Source of the DNA: a bacterium
GTDB taxonomy: Bacteria > Zhuqueibacterota > Zhuqueibacteria > Zhuqueibacterales > Zhuqueibacteraceae
Direction of reading: 5' to 3'
DNA: 64,000 nt
Assembly (NCBI GenBank): GCA_023150945.1
Contig: JAKLJX010000001.1
Coordinates: 615,693-679,692 of the forward strand
The notes under the pieces were generated by a model, which saw nothing but the letters and a program-made list of their open reading frames with translations, was not told the DNA's origin and ran no database searches. The translations under genes were made by a program, and so were the position numbers. Shown piece by piece: positions 45,394-55,377 of the stretch (within the stretch, counting starts at the first letter, position 1; the number at the start of each line of letters is the position of its first letter).

Positions 45394-47454
45394 TCAGCGC
45401 GCGCGACCGCGCCGGCGGCTTTTCTTGACTGGGTAAGTCGCCGCACTCTTCTTTTTTCCGGTCTTGAGCTGCTCGATCTCGTTGCGCAACTCGGCGGCGC
45501 GCTCGAACTCGAGGTTGCGGGCCGCGCTCAGCATTTCCTGCTCCAACCGATCGAGCAATTCTTCGCGCTCGAACGGCGTCATTTTCTCCCAGGCGGAAGT
45601 TGACACCTGTGACGGCGATTCGCGGTTGTATTTGCTGTCCGCCCGGACGTCCGCCACCTGGGTCGAGCTGAGAATCTCTTCCGTGCTCTTGTAAATCGTC
45701 CTGGGCGTGATGCCGTGTTCTTCGTTGTATTGGCGTTGAATTTCGCGGCGGCGGTTGGTCTCGTCGATCATCTTGCGCATCGAGCCGGTGACGGTGTCGG
45801 CATACATGATCACCTTGCCGTTGACGTTGCGCGCGGCGCGGCCGCCGGTCTGAATCAGGGAGCGCTCGCTGCGCAGATAGCCTTCCTTGTCGGCGTCGAG
45901 AATCGCCACCAGCGAGACTTCCGGCAAGTCCAACCCTTCGCGCAACAGGTTTACGCCCACCAGCACGTCGAACTCGGCCAGGCGCAAATCCCGCACGATC
46001 TCGACGCGATCGAGCGCGTCGATCTCCGAATGCAGGTAGCGCACGCGAATCTCCAGCTCGGCGAGGTAATCGGTCAAGTCTTCGGCCATGCGTTTGGTGA
46101 GGGTCGTCACCAGCACGCGCTCCTGCTGCGCCACCCGCTGCCGAATCTCGGCGATGAGATCGTCGATTTGATTCGCCACCGGCCGCACTTCGACTGCGGG
46201 ATCCATCAAGCCGGTCGGGCGAATCACCTGTTCGACGATCACGCCCCGGCTCTTCTGCAGCTCATAGTCCGCCGGCGTGGCCGAAACGTAGATCATCTGA
46301 TGCATCATGGCTTCGAATTCATCGAACTTCAGCGGCCGGTTGTCCAACGCCGAGGGCAGCCGGAAGCCGTGCTCGACCAGCGTTTCCTTGCGCGAGCGGT
46401 CGCCGTGATACATGCCGTTGATCTGCGGAATGGTGGCATGGGATTCATCGATGATGGTGATGAAATCCTTCGGGAAATAGTCGATCAGCGTGAACGGCCG
46501 CTGGCCGGCGGCGCGGCCGGAGAGGTGGCGGGAATAGTTCTCCACGCCGTGGCAGGTGCCGATTTCCTGCAGCATCTCGAGATCGAAATTGGTGCGCATC
46601 TCCAGCCGCTGCGCTTCCAGCAGCTTGTTGTTCTCGCGAAACCAGGCCAGGCGCGTGGCCAGCTCCTCCCGGATGGCGGCAATCGCGCGCACCACCTTAG
46701 CGCGCGGGGTCACGAAGTGCTTCGCCGGAAAGATCGCCACGCTGTCCACCTCGCCCAAAATCTCGCCGGTGAGGGTGTTGATCTGCGCGAAGGATTCGAT
46801 CTCATTGCCGTACATCTCGATGCGATAGGCTTCACGCTCATAAGCCGGGATAACTTCGATGACGTCGCCGCGCACGCGAAACGTGCCACGGGCAAAGTCA
46901 AAGTCATTGCGCGTATACTGCATATCCACCAGCCGCTCGAGAATGCGGTTGCGCTCGATGCGCTGGCCGCGGCTGAGCATGAGCAGCTCGGCTTTGTAAT
47001 CTTCCGGATCACCCAAGCCATAGATGCAGGAAACCGAAGCGACGATCAACACGTCGCGGCGGGAGAGCAGCGCGCTGGTGGCTTTCAGGCGCAGCCGGTC
47101 GATCTCGTCATTGATGGCCGTGTCTTTTTCGATGTAGGTATCTGTGCTCGGCACGTAGGCTTCGGGCTGGTAATAATCGTAGTAGCTGATGAAATACTCC
47201 ACCGCATTGCGCGGGAAGAAGCTCTTGAATTCACCGTAGAGCTGGGCGGCAAGTGTCTTATTGTGAGAAATGACCAGCACCGGATGATTCACATTGGCAA
47301 TTACATTTGCCAGGGTGAAGGTTTTACCACTGCCGGTCACACCCAGCAGCGTTTGATGCTTTTCTCCGCGCCGCACGCCTTCCGTAAGTTCCTGAATGGC
47401 TTGGGGCTGATCTCCGGTGGGCTGATAGTCTGAGACGAGTTCGAATTTTTCCAT
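45394..47454 (-). CDS. uvrB: Excinuclease ABC subunit B (UvrB)
   Basis: UvrB (686 residues) is the damage-verifying helicase of nucleotide excision repair. It has Walker A '[15 protein letters not shown]', the beta-hairpin '[21 protein letters not shown]', DEAD-box-like '[11 protein letters not shown]', motif VI '[19 protein letters not shown]' and a C-terminal UVR coiled coil ('[28 protein letters not shown]') that binds UvrC. The ATG at 47454 fits the family N-terminus '[17 protein letters not shown]'. A TTGACA-17-TATATT promoter lies about 120 bases upstream. Confidence 0.96.
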   Translation of the reverse strand: MEKFELVSDYQPTGDQPQAIQELTEGVRRGEKHQTLLGVTGSGKTFTLANVIANVNHPVLVISHNKTLAAQLYGEFKSFFPRNAVEYFISYYDYYQPEAYVPSTDTYIEKDTAINDEIDRLRLKATSALLSRRDVLIVASVSCIYGLGDPEDYKAELLMLSRGQRIERNRILERLVDMQYTRNDFDFARGTFRVRGDVIEVIPAYEREAYRIEMYGNEIESFAQINTLTGEILGEVDSVAIFPAKHFVTPRAKVVRAIAAIREELATRLAWFRENNKLLEAQRLEMRTNFDLEMLQEIGTCHGVENYSRHLSGRAAGQRPFTLIDYFPKDFITIIDESHATIPQINGMYHGDRSRKETLVEHGFRLPSALDNRPLKFDEFEAMMHQMIYVSATPADYELQKSRGVIVEQVIRPTGLMDPAVEVRPVANQIDDLIAEIRQRVAQQERVLVTTLTKRMAEDLTDYLAELEIRVRYLHSEIDALDRVEIVRDLRLAEFDVLVGVNLLREGLDLPEVSLVAILDADKEGYLRSERSLIQTGGRAARNVNGKVIMYADTVTGSMRKMIDETNRRREIQRQYNEEHGITPRTIYKSTEEILSSTQVADVRADSKYNRESPSQVSTSAWEKMTPFEREELLDRLEQEMLSAARNLEFERAAELRNEIEQLKTGKKKSAATYPVKKSRRRGRAR

Positions 47455-47572
47455 GGCCAAAATAAAAACTGCCACCCCTCGACCGCAAGATGGCATGGTG
47501 GATACTGGCAGACTGTCCGTTGCAAATTCGCAGCCAAATCACAAAAATGCCAATTTGGCAACTGGCACGGCG

Positions 47573-47601
47573 AATATACATCCTCACGCCACCAATGTCA
47601 A
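47573..47601 (-). promoter_or_regulatory. Sigma-70-type promoter of uvrB
   Basis: On the minus strand, TTGACA (47596-47601) and TATATT (47573-47578) are 17 bases apart, a near-perfect consensus. It points towards uvrB and lies back-to-back with the ppiD promoter. No LexA box of the E. coli type was seen in this region. Confidence 0.75.
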
Positions 47602-47629
47602 GCAGGGCGGAGGCTCCGCGAAAAACACC

Positions 47630-47658
47630 TTGCAAATCAAGGCCCTCCAGTGTATATT
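47630..47658 (+). promoter_or_regulatory. Sigma-70-type promoter of the PpiD/SurA-like gene
   Basis: TTGCAA (47630-47635) and TATATT (47653-47658) are 17 bases apart, 80 bases before the start codon. The same -10 sequence is used for uvrB, which supports both calls. Confidence 0.7.
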
Positions 47659-47737
47659 TCGCGCTTGTAATTTGAACATTTAACCCGCTGATGCGCGGCG
47701 CCCAGCCTTAGATATCAAACTTCTGGAGTCTTCCATC

Positions 47738-49540
47738 ATGGGAATGATGCAAAGAATGCGCAGCTACACCAAGATTTTCTTTTATGGCTTGGTGGCTGTA
47801 TTTGTAGGCACGATCGTTTTTGACTGGGGCATGAATGTCACCGGCCTGAGAACCGGAGAAATGACCATCGCCAAGGTCAACGGCGAAACCATTTCGATCA
47901 CCGAATTCGACCGCGCCGTCAACCAAGTGCTTGAAAATTACAAAGAGAGTGGCGCGGAAGTCACGGACACCCAGCTCAATTCCATTCGCAATCGCGTGTT
48001 GGATGATTTGATCAACAGCCGGCTGGTGCGCCAGGAAATCAACAAACACCAACTGAGCGCGACCGACAAGGAGATCACCTACTACTTGTTCGATCAGCCG
48101 CCGGAGTTCATCCAGCAGATGTTTCGCACCGAGCAGGGCCAGTTCGACATGGTGCGCTATCAAGCCGCGCTGAAGAATCCGCAACTGGATGCCGCCTGGA
48201 TCGGCGTCGAGCAGGAGATGCGCAATCAATTGCCGGTGCAGAAGCTGCAAGACATGCTGTTCGCCTCGATCATCGTCACCGAAAGCCACATCAGAAGCGA
48301 GTATCTCGCCCGCAATCAGAAGGCCGCCGTGCGTTATGCGGCGTTTTCGTGGGACAAATACCGCACCGCCGCGGTGACGATCAGCCCCGACGAGATTCAG
48401 AAGTACTACAAAGAACACCAGGACGATCTCAAAGAGCCGGAAAAACGCAAGATCGATTACGTCTTCTTCTCGACCAATCCCACCCGGCAAGACTCCCAAG
48501 CCGTGCAGGATTCGGCGGCCGCCATCTATCAGCGCGCGCTGGCCGGAGAGGACTTTGGCAAACTGGCGGAACTGTATTCCGAAGATGAATCCAACAGCAC
48601 CAAAGGCGGCGATTTGGGCTTTTTCCCGCGCGGGCAAATGGTGAAGCCCTTCGAAGAAGCGGCCTTCGCAGCCAAACCGGGCGAGATCGTGGGACCGGTC
48701 ACCACCAATTTCGGCCTGCACATCATCAAAGTGGAAGAACGCAAGCAGGAGAACGGCGAAGAGCAGGTGCGGGCGCGGCATATCCTGTTGCGCTACAAAC
48801 CCTCGCACGCCACCAAAGAAACCGCAGAGAGTGACGCCAGATTCTTTGCCGAACAGGCGCGCGAAACCTCCTGGAGCGAAACGGTTGCCAGCGAGAAGGT
48901 GCAGGCGCAAACCAGCACTTTCTTCGTCAAAGGCGGCGGTTTTGTGCCCGGTTTGGGTTTGAATTACGGCGCTTCGCAGTTCATTTTCCGCAGTCCCGTC
49001 GGCACGGTGAGCGAAGCCTTCGAAACGCCCCAGGGTTTCACCGTGATCCGCGTGGCCGAGATGCAAGCAGAGCACACCAAGTCGCTGGAAGAGGCCAAAA
49101 CCCAAATCGAAACCGCGTTGAAAGAAGAGCGCTGGAAACAGATGGCGCATCAAGCCGCCGAAAAGTTCTACGCCGAGCTGCTGAAGGCCGGCACCAGCTC
49201 CTTTGAAGCGCTGGCCCAGCGCGATACGATTGCCCTGCAAACGCCGGAGCCGTTCACCCGTTCCGGGTTCGTCACCGGCGTGGGTCGCGATCAAGCGTTC
49301 ATCGGCACGGCGTTTTCGCTGCAGCCCATGGAAATCTCCAAACCGGTGAAGGGACTGCGTGGCTCATATGTCATTCAACTGCTCAGTCGGGATGAATTCA
49401 GCGAAGCCGATTACAACGCCAAAAAGGAAGACATCCGCAATCAGCTCACCGGCCGCGCGCGGCAGGACACCTTCGAGCAATGGCTGGCGGCGTTGAAGAA
49501 AGACGCTGACATCAAGGACGAACGCGAACGCTTCTTCTAA
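47738..49540 (+). CDS. Membrane-anchored peptidyl-prolyl isomerase (PpiD/SurA type)
   Basis: The 600-residue protein has one N-terminal membrane helix (~12-34), a SurA-like chaperone region ('KVNGETISITEFDRAVNQ'), then two parvulin domains. The first is well conserved ('FGKLAELYSEDESNSTKGGDLGFF', 'FGLHIIKVEER'). The second, opening with 'RARHILLRYKP', is degenerate. It should sit in the inner membrane facing the periplasm and help fold exported and outer-membrane proteins. GGAG lies nine bases before the ATG, and a hairpin terminator follows 32 bases after the stop. Confidence 0.9.
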   Translation: MGMMQRMRSYTKIFFYGLVAVFVGTIVFDWGMNVTGLRTGEMTIAKVNGETISITEFDRAVNQVLENYKESGAEVTDTQLNSIRNRVLDDLINSRLVRQEINKHQLSATDKEITYYLFDQPPEFIQQMFRTEQGQFDMVRYQAALKNPQLDAAWIGVEQEMRNQLPVQKLQDMLFASIIVTESHIRSEYLARNQKAAVRYAAFSWDKYRTAAVTISPDEIQKYYKEHQDDLKEPEKRKIDYVFFSTNPTRQDSQAVQDSAAAIYQRALAGEDFGKLAELYSEDESNSTKGGDLGFFPRGQMVKPFEEAAFAAKPGEIVGPVTTNFGLHIIKVEERKQENGEEQVRARHILLRYKPSHATKETAESDARFFAEQARETSWSETVASEKVQAQTSTFFVKGGGFVPGLGLNYGASQFIFRSPVGTVSEAFETPQGFTVIRVAEMQAEHTKSLEEAKTQIETALKEERWKQMAHQAAEKFYAELLKAGTSSFEALAQRDTIALQTPEPFTRSGFVTGVGRDQAFIGTAFSLQPMEISKPVKGLRGSYVIQLLSRDEFSEADYNAKKEDIRNQLTGRARQDTFEQWLAALKKDADIKDERERFF

Positions 49541-49572
49541 ACCCCGCTGCGCCCCGATCGGCATTCTCCCCC

Positions 49573-49604
49573 AAAAAAAAGCTCCTGATCGCAGGAGCTT
49601 TTTT
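49573..49604. terminator. Bidirectional intrinsic terminator between ppiD-like and terC-like genes
   Basis: An 11-base stem, AAAAGCTCCTG and CAGGAGCTTTT with loop ATCG, is flanked by an A8 tract and a T6 tract. The two genes converge here, so it serves both strands. Confidence 0.9.
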
Positions 49605-49649
49605 GTTTTGCGCCCCGCCATGCGGCGCCGCGCCCGTGCCCGGCCGCCC

Positions 49650-50426
49650 TCACCGCTTCACTTGTTTGCCCCGCCCGGTTCTTTTCTCCAGTGAAACCTG
49701 GCCGCGCAGCTTCACCGGCTGCACGTCGCGGCTGCGCAGGCGCAGATTCAACATTTCCACGAATACCGAAAACGCCATGGCAAAATAGATGTAGCCCTTG
49801 GGAATGTGTTGATCGAAGCCGTCGGCGATCAACGCCACCCCGATCAACAACAAAAAGCTGAGCGCCAGCATTTTGACGGTGGGCCGGCGGTGCACGAAAT
49901 CGCTGATGGCGCCCGCGAAAAACATCATGAAGGCCACCGCCATCACCACCGCCGCCACCATGATGGCGAGATGATTGGCCATGCCGATGGCGGTGATCAC
50001 CGAATCGAGCGAGAAAACGATGTCGAGCAGCATGATCTGAACCAGCACACCGAGAAATGCCGCGTGCACCCTCGCGGTGCCGTGCTCCTCTTCGCCCTCG
50101 AGCTTGTTGTGGATTTCGTGGGTGCTTTTGGCCAGCAGGAACAGCCCGCCGATGATCAGAATGAGATCGCGGCCGGAGATTTCGTTGCGCCACACCGTGA
50201 ACAGCGGCTGGGTCAGACGCATGACCCAGGTGAGGGAAAACAGCAGCACGATGCGCGAGATCATGGCCAGACCCAGGCCGACGGTGCGCGCCCGCGGCTG
50301 TTGCGCAGGCGGCAGTTTGCCCGCCAAAATCGAAATGAAAATGATGTTGTCAATGCCGAGCACGATCTCCAGCGCGGTCAGCGTCACCAGCGAAATCCAG
50401 GCCTGTGGATCGGTCAACCAATGCAT
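49650..50426 (-). CDS. TerC family membrane protein
   Basis: The product (258 residues, about seven helices) shows the TerC hallmarks 'ALEIVLGIDNIIFISILAGKLP' and 'LLDIVFSLDSVITAIGM', each with the conserved intramembrane Asp. Relatives export manganese or help metal-load exported proteins; some confer tellurite resistance. I choose the ATG at 50426 with GGGAG eight bases upstream over the GTG three codons earlier. The last ~30 residues are basic and cytosolic. Confidence 0.9.
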   Translation of the reverse strand: MHWLTDPQAWISLVTLTALEIVLGIDNIIFISILAGKLPPAQQPRARTVGLGLAMISRIVLLFSLTWVMRLTQPLFTVWRNEISGRDLILIIGGLFLLAKSTHEIHNKLEGEEEHGTARVHAAFLGVLVQIMLLDIVFSLDSVITAIGMANHLAIMVAAVVMAVAFMMFFAGAISDFVHRRPTVKMLALSFLLLIGVALIADGFDQHIPKGYIYFAMAFSVFVEMLNLRLRSRDVQPVKLRGQVSLEKRTGRGKQVKR

Positions 50427-50479
50427 GTCCTTCACTCCCGCAAAAGGTTGTGCGAAAAAAGTGGGATTGAAATGAACCG

Positions 50480-51910
50480 TTATCGCGGAGGAGGGGAAGC
50501 GGTGGGAAACAAAACCGTCACCGTTGTGCCCTGGCCCGGCGCGCTCACCACGCGAATCGCGCCGCGATGCGCGCGTACGATGCCGCGCACGGCCGCCAGC
50601 CCGAGTCCCCGGCCGGCGAATTTCGTGCTGAAGAACGGCTCGAACATGCGCGCCTGCGCCTCGGCGGTCATGCCGCGTCCGCTGTCGCTGACTTCCAGTG
50701 CGACGTATGCGCCGGGTTCCAGCCCGGCCGCGGCCACCTCTTCGCTGCGGCAGACAGCCGTGTGCACGCGAATCTCGCCCGCGGCTGCGCCGATGGCATC
50801 CGCAGCGTTCGCCAACAGACTCGCAATGACCTGCTGCACCTGGTCTGTGGCAGCGTGAATCAGCGGCAAGTCCGCCGCCACTTCACAACGGAGTTTGATT
50901 GCCTCCGGCAGCATCGCCGCCAGGCTTGGCTGCATCTGCATCACCAGTTCGGAGAGCTTCACCGGCTGCATTTCCATCCTGGCCTTGCCGGTGAAAGCAA
51001 TGATTTGATTGGTCAGCTCGGCGGCGCGCAAGGCCGCGCCTTCGATCTGCTGCAGCGGCTCACGCAGCGCCGACTCCTCCGGCAAATCCTGCAGCGTCAG
51101 ATTGGCGTTGCCCAAAATAATGGTCAGCAGGTTGTTGAAGACGTGCGCCATGCCACCGGCGAGGGCCTCCAGGCCTTCGACGGCCGGCGCCCAGGTCACC
51201 TGCCATGCAGCCTCCGGCGGCTCACTCTTCTGCTCGAGGCGCGGGGAAGCAGCGCCCGCGGCCGGTGTCACCGCCGCGAGTTGGCCGGCGGTGAACGCCT
51301 CCGCCGCGGAGGGCAGGACATTCGCCGACAGCAGGCGATAGCGTTCTTCGATTTCACGCAGCGCCTTTTCCACGCGCTTGCGTTCGGCGATCTCCTGTTG
51401 CAGCTCGCGATTGAGTGCTTCTGCCGTTTGGGCGCGCGTTTCTGCTGCAATCGCCCGCAACCGCGCCTCCTCCGCCTGTTTGCGTCCGGTCACGTCGCGC
51501 ACGAGGGTGCGCATGCCCACGGGAATGCCGTCCTTGTCGAGCACGAACGAGGTCTGGGTTTCTGCCGGAAAAATGGTGCCGTCTTTCTTGCGCATCAGGA
51601 ATTCGTAGATGTCCTGCCGGCCTGAGCGCAAGTATTCGCGTTGCCGGGAGCGGCTTTCGGCAATGTAGGAGGTGATGATCGCCACCGCGCGGTCGTATTC
51701 CTGCTCGGCAAACAATTGCGGAATCTCGAGGCCCCTGGCAAAGTCGGCTTCGGTGTAGCCAAACAGAATCTGGGCCATGCGGTTCATGTAGGTGAGTCGT
51801 GGCGTGACGATATCAATCTCGAGGAGGGCTTCCGGCAGATAGTAGAGAAAATCATTGAACTGATCACGCAAGCTTTGCAACTCTTTGACCAACGGATCCA
51901 TAGTCGTCAT
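50480..51910 (-). CDS. PAS-domain sensor histidine kinase
   Basis: The 476-residue protein has no membrane helix. A PAS/PAC module occupies ~24-145 ('LPEALLEIDIVTPRLTYMN', 'TLVRDVTGRKQAEE'), a coiled coil ~145-195, and a linker follows to ~245. The histidine phospho-acceptor is His256 in 'GGMAHVFNNLLTI', and the ATPase domain has 'ANAADAIGAA' and 'GRGLGLAAVRGIV'. It is therefore a soluble kinase sensing an internal signal. No response regulator is adjacent, so it is an orphan. The start is uncertain, since none of the candidates has a strong ribosome-binding site. Confidence 0.9.
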   Translation of the reverse strand: MTTMDPLVKELQSLRDQFNDFLYYLPEALLEIDIVTPRLTYMNRMAQILFGYTEADFARGLEIPQLFAEQEYDRAVAIITSYIAESRSRQREYLRSGRQDIYEFLMRKKDGTIFPAETQTSFVLDKDGIPVGMRTLVRDVTGRKQAEEARLRAIAAETRAQTAEALNRELQQEIAERKRVEKALREIEERYRLLSANVLPSAAEAFTAGQLAAVTPAAGAASPRLEQKSEPPEAAWQVTWAPAVEGLEALAGGMAHVFNNLLTIILGNANLTLQDLPEESALREPLQQIEGAALRAAELTNQIIAFTGKARMEMQPVKLSELVMQMQPSLAAMLPEAIKLRCEVAADLPLIHAATDQVQQVIASLLANAADAIGAAAGEIRVHTAVCRSEEVAAAGLEPGAYVALEVSDSGRGMTAEAQARMFEPFFSTKFAGRGLGLAAVRGIVRAHRGAIRVVSAPGQGTTVTVLFPTASPPPR

Positions 51911-52204
51911 CTTGCCAGTCGGAGAACGGGTGGCGGTGAAGCCGGCTTGGCGGCGCATTCGGTTTCGCACGGCAGGAATTGGCGCTGATAATAAACATTC
52001 ACCGGCAGGATTTCAAGGGGAATTCCTTGCCTGCCCGCCGGTGAGTGCGATCGCAGCCGAGTTGGTCAAGCACTGGACAGCGCGCCCAAGGATTCACAAG
52101 CTCCCGGCTGCTTGCCCCGAGAGAATCTCAAAGCAAGTCAACCCGGCAGGAATCGCTGCTGTGCTTCGCCGGCAAAGAGAAACTCGTACCGCGGCAGGGC
52201 AACC

Positions 52205-54658
52205 TCAACGCAGCAACAAGAGCTTGCGCGTCATCGTTTGCTCTCCGGCGGAGATTCGGCAGAAGAACACGCCGCTGCCGGCCGGCTCGCCCTGCGCGTT
52301 GCTGCCCAACCACGACAATGCGTGCGTGCCGGCGGATTGCCAGCCTTCGAACAAGCGCGCGACCTCACGGCCCTGCAGGTCATGAATGCTCACCCGCACC
52401 AGTGCCGGTTGCGGCAAATGATAGCGAATGTTCGTGGCCGGATTGAAGGGGTTCGGATAATTGGGGAACAGGATCAACGCCGCCGGGCCGTGATGCAGCT
52501 CAGGCTCGTGCACTCCGGTGAGACGGCCGTAGAACTCGTACACGTCCGCCGTGGTGAGCGGCTTGTGCGTGCGAAAAGTGAATTCATCACCCGGCGCCGG
52601 CGGGCGGTCACTGCTGGTGCCGGTGAACAACATCGACCAAGTCAGCCGGAGCGCGCTCTGGTCGACGGGTTCGACCAGAAAAATTTCGTCAAAAAGAGAG
52701 ACAGATTGATCGGCGTCGTTATCCAGAAAGATAATTTCCACCGGCCGGTTGGCGGTGAGATTCTGCACCAGAAATTTCATGGGCACCGCGGCCGCGCCGT
52801 AGGCCGTGCTGGAAGTATCCACCACGTGATCGAAGAATTCCAGGCGATAGTCTGCCGGCTGGGGATAACCCTCCAATACTTCCGTTCCCAAGTCGATGCG
52901 CGGCACGGTGATGGCAACTTTCAGCGTGGATTGGCCTTTGGTGAAGCGCGTGCCCTCCAAATCGACCTCGGCGCGCGGATAGTCCTTGATCACCAGCCGC
53001 ACGCCGTCGAACAGCGGCCCCTCGGAAGCGCCGTCAAGCTCGCCCGCTTTCTCCACCACGGTGACCTGGCGGTCACGATCGACGACGTGATAGAACTTCC
53101 GGCCGGCAAGCGTATCGAAGGTGACGCGATAGAGATGGCCGGTCAATTGCTCCGGGGCAACCACCTGAACCGTCACGCGGGCGCCGCTGTTGCCTGTCAC
53201 GTGGGTCGCCACCGGCCCGCCGACGCGCGGTGTCAACTTCGCGAAGGGAAAGGTTTGAGCGAAGGCCGTGGTCTGGCCGTCGCCGGCTGCGACACGAATG
53301 ACCGCCTGTGGCGAATTGGGCAGGCTGGTGAGATCAATCGCGCGCGATTGGCTGAGTGTATCCATCCTTGCCGTGAACGTGTCAAACTGGCTGAAGACCT
53401 GTCCGCCATCGGTGCTGTAAAACAAGTTGACCGTGAGCGGATTGTCTTCGGCATCTCCCAGCAGCAGCGCGAGCGTGAAGCGCTCCTGATCAAATACCTC
53501 GCCGGAGCGAAACTCGTCATTGCGAATTCGAACGAAGGGCGCGCCATTGCCTTGATTGTCGATGGTAAGATAACCGGAGCGATCCTGGCTATAGATGAAG
53601 CCACGATCGTTTTGCAGGAAGATTTTGAGAACACCGAACGCGCAGTCGGTCACTTCCACGGTGTTCCAAAGGTAGATTCCGTTATTCGGCAGGGCGCGGG
53701 CGATCAGCTCCCAGTCTTCTCCGGCATTGCTGCTGAACCAAATCTCCACGCTGTCAGCCGGATTGCCGGCCTGCCATTCCACCGGAACCAGGCCATGCCG
53801 GCGGCTGGCGTGCTTCAGATTCGTGAGCTGGAGGGCGCCGGGCGTCTGGCGGTATTTTTGAAACACCCACGGGAAGAGATGGGAATAGTCGTAGGATTCA
53901 TCCCAAATCACGTGTCCGCCCTCGCCGTATTCGGTGTAGAGCAGGTTGGCATGACTGCGCACATGTTGGGAGATCGTACTGTCCGGCAGTCCGGTGCAAT
54001 CGCGATCGCGGCAGTGAGTGTAGACCACCTCTTGTCCGGCCTGTTGCAGCGCCGTCATCATATCACGCGAAAAGCTGACCGGCACGGCGTCATCCCGCGT
54101 GCCGTGAAAATTCCAAATCGGCACGGCGGCAATCGTGGCGGCGCGCGCGGGATCGCCGCCGGCGCTCATCGGAATGGCAGCCGCGAAGCGCTTGGGGAAA
54201 AGCGTGATCAAATCCCACGTGGCAAATCCTCCCATCGACAAGCCGGTGACGTAGAGGCGATTGGCGTCGATGCTGAATTCCCGCTGCAGCGAATCGAGCA
54301 AGCTGCTGAGGGTCATCAGGTGATCATCCCAGCCCTGATTCAATGGGCATTGCGGGGCCACCACCAGGCAGGGATATTTGGTTTGATTGATCGGATCGGC
54401 CCACGCCGTCGCCAGGCGATAGGAACGAACCTGCGTGAAGTTGTCGGAGCCGCGTTCGCCCGAACCGTGCAAGGCCAACACCAGCGGATAGAGGCGCGTG
54501 GGCGTGTAATTGGCCGGGACAAACAAACGGTAAGGCAGACCACCGTCCGCGGCAGGATGGTGGCGCGGCTGGAACTTCGCGGCAATTTCATCCTGCGCGA
54601 CCAAACGCGTGGCAAAAATGGCACTCAGGATAAAGACGACTACAGCTCGCTTTGACAT
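52205..54658 (-). CDS. Secreted alpha/beta-hydrolase (esterase/dienelactone hydrolase-like) with FlgD/T9SS-type tail
   Basis: The precursor (817 residues) has a signal peptide (~3-21), then an alpha/beta-hydrolase domain (~30-260): oxyanion region 'LVLALHGSGERG', nucleophile 'VTGLSMGGFATWD', and 'FHGTRDDAVPV' supplying the acid. This resembles PHB-depolymerase/feruloyl-esterase-like proteins ('PLVLALHGSGERG', 'PQCPLNQGW'). Several Ig-like regions follow, and the end carries 'YPNPFNPATNIRYHLPQ' and 'TRKLLLLR', the sorting tail. GGGAGG lies five bases before the ATG. The substrate is probably an extracellular ester or polymer. Confidence 0.88.
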   Translation of the reverse strand: MSKRAVVVFILSAIFATRLVAQDEIAAKFQPRHHPAADGGLPYRLFVPANYTPTRLYPLVLALHGSGERGSDNFTQVRSYRLATAWADPINQTKYPCLVVAPQCPLNQGWDDHLMTLSSLLDSLQREFSIDANRLYVTGLSMGGFATWDLITLFPKRFAAAIPMSAGGDPARAATIAAVPIWNFHGTRDDAVPVSFSRDMMTALQQAGQEVVYTHCRDRDCTGLPDSTISQHVRSHANLLYTEYGEGGHVIWDESYDYSHLFPWVFQKYRQTPGALQLTNLKHASRRHGLVPVEWQAGNPADSVEIWFSSNAGEDWELIARALPNNGIYLWNTVEVTDCAFGVLKIFLQNDRGFIYSQDRSGYLTIDNQGNGAPFVRIRNDEFRSGEVFDQERFTLALLLGDAEDNPLTVNLFYSTDGGQVFSQFDTFTARMDTLSQSRAIDLTSLPNSPQAVIRVAAGDGQTTAFAQTFPFAKLTPRVGGPVATHVTGNSGARVTVQVVAPEQLTGHLYRVTFDTLAGRKFYHVVDRDRQVTVVEKAGELDGASEGPLFDGVRLVIKDYPRAEVDLEGTRFTKGQSTLKVAITVPRIDLGTEVLEGYPQPADYRLEFFDHVVDTSSTAYGAAAVPMKFLVQNLTANRPVEIIFLDNDADQSVSLFDEIFLVEPVDQSALRLTWSMLFTGTSSDRPPAPGDEFTFRTHKPLTTADVYEFYGRLTGVHEPELHHGPAALILFPNYPNPFNPATNIRYHLPQPALVRVSIHDLQGREVARLFEGWQSAGTHALSWLGSNAQGEPAGSGVFFCRISAGEQTMTRKLLLLR

Positions 54659-54861
54659 GTTGCCCTCCCGGTGTGATTGCATTCAATGCGAAACAGTTCA
54701 ACCGTACTCGATAGGACCAACGGGCACGGCTTTCTGGCTGTCATGAGAATCGGGAAGTAGAGACACGGCGAAGAGGGCGGCTCATGCCGCCAGCTCTGCT
54801 CGCGCGCAGCGACCGCGGCGAGGTTCACTTGCGGAGGCGGTGATCAGCCGAGGTTCGCGCT

Positions 54862-55149
54862 TCACGACACGGCATCGATTTTGGCGGCGAGCACGAAGTC
54901 TTTCCGGCTGATCCCGCCGGCGTCATGCGTCACCAAGTCGATGACGACACGGTTATAGACGTTTGACCATTCGGGGTGATGGTTCATGGCTTCGGCCAGC
55001 AGCGCCACGCGCGCCATGAAGCCGAATGCCTCCACAAAAGAGGGGAATTGAAAGGATTTGTGCAGCTTGCCGGCGGCAATCGTCCAGCCGGACAGCCTGG
55101 TGAGTTCCTGGTTGATCTCCGGCTCGGTGAGTTGGTGAACGGCAGCCAT
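54862..55149 (-). CDS. Pterin-4a-carbinolamine dehydratase
   Basis: The small protein (95 residues, normal family length) contains the PCD signature with paired His in '[10 protein letters not shown]' and '[17 protein letters not shown]'. It dehydrates 4a-hydroxy-tetrahydropterin. No aromatic amino-acid hydroxylase is in the window, so it may serve molybdopterin or another pterin pathway, as suggested for orphan PCDs. GAGGAGG lies eight bases before the ATG. Confidence 0.93.
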   Translation of the reverse strand: MAAVHQLTEPEINQELTRLSGWTIAAGKLHKSFQFPSFVEAFGFMARVALLAEAMNHHPEWSNVYNRVVIDLVTHDAGGISRKDFVLAAKIDAVS

Positions 55150-55277
55150 GGCAAAATCCTCCTCGCGAAATGAGTGGCAGGTGAACGCCGTGCTCGTGCT
55201 CTGACTTTCAGCGGTGTTAGAATAAAAAAATTCTGCTGCGGCGCAAGGCCAAAAAATCAGAAGGACGCAAACAGAAA

Positions 55278-55303
55278 GGGCGAAAGCAGGTTTGCTTTCG
55301 CCC
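55278..55303 (-). terminator. Hairpin terminator after the Ig-repeat secreted protein
   Basis: An 11-base perfect stem, GGGCGAAAGCA and TGCTTTCGCCC with a four-base loop, lies 75 bases beyond the stop at 55378. On the minus strand it is followed by a pyrimidine/T-rich TTTCTGTTT. Confidence 0.75.
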
Positions 55304-55377
55304 GAGGCCAGCGAATGGAGTGTGCCGCCACGTGCCTGACCGAGGTGGGCCAGGCAGTGGCCGGGGTGAGGGGAATT

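Noticed and set aside
47553-47575. Sigma-54 promoter starting at TGGCAC
   Set aside because: The -12 GC element is missing at the needed spacing, and the region is already explained by two sigma-70-type promoters.
52112-54655. An 847-residue plus-strand frame opposite the esterase-like gene
   Set aside because: The minus-strand gene has a signal peptide, hydrolase motifs and a proper ribosome-binding site; the plus frame has none of these.
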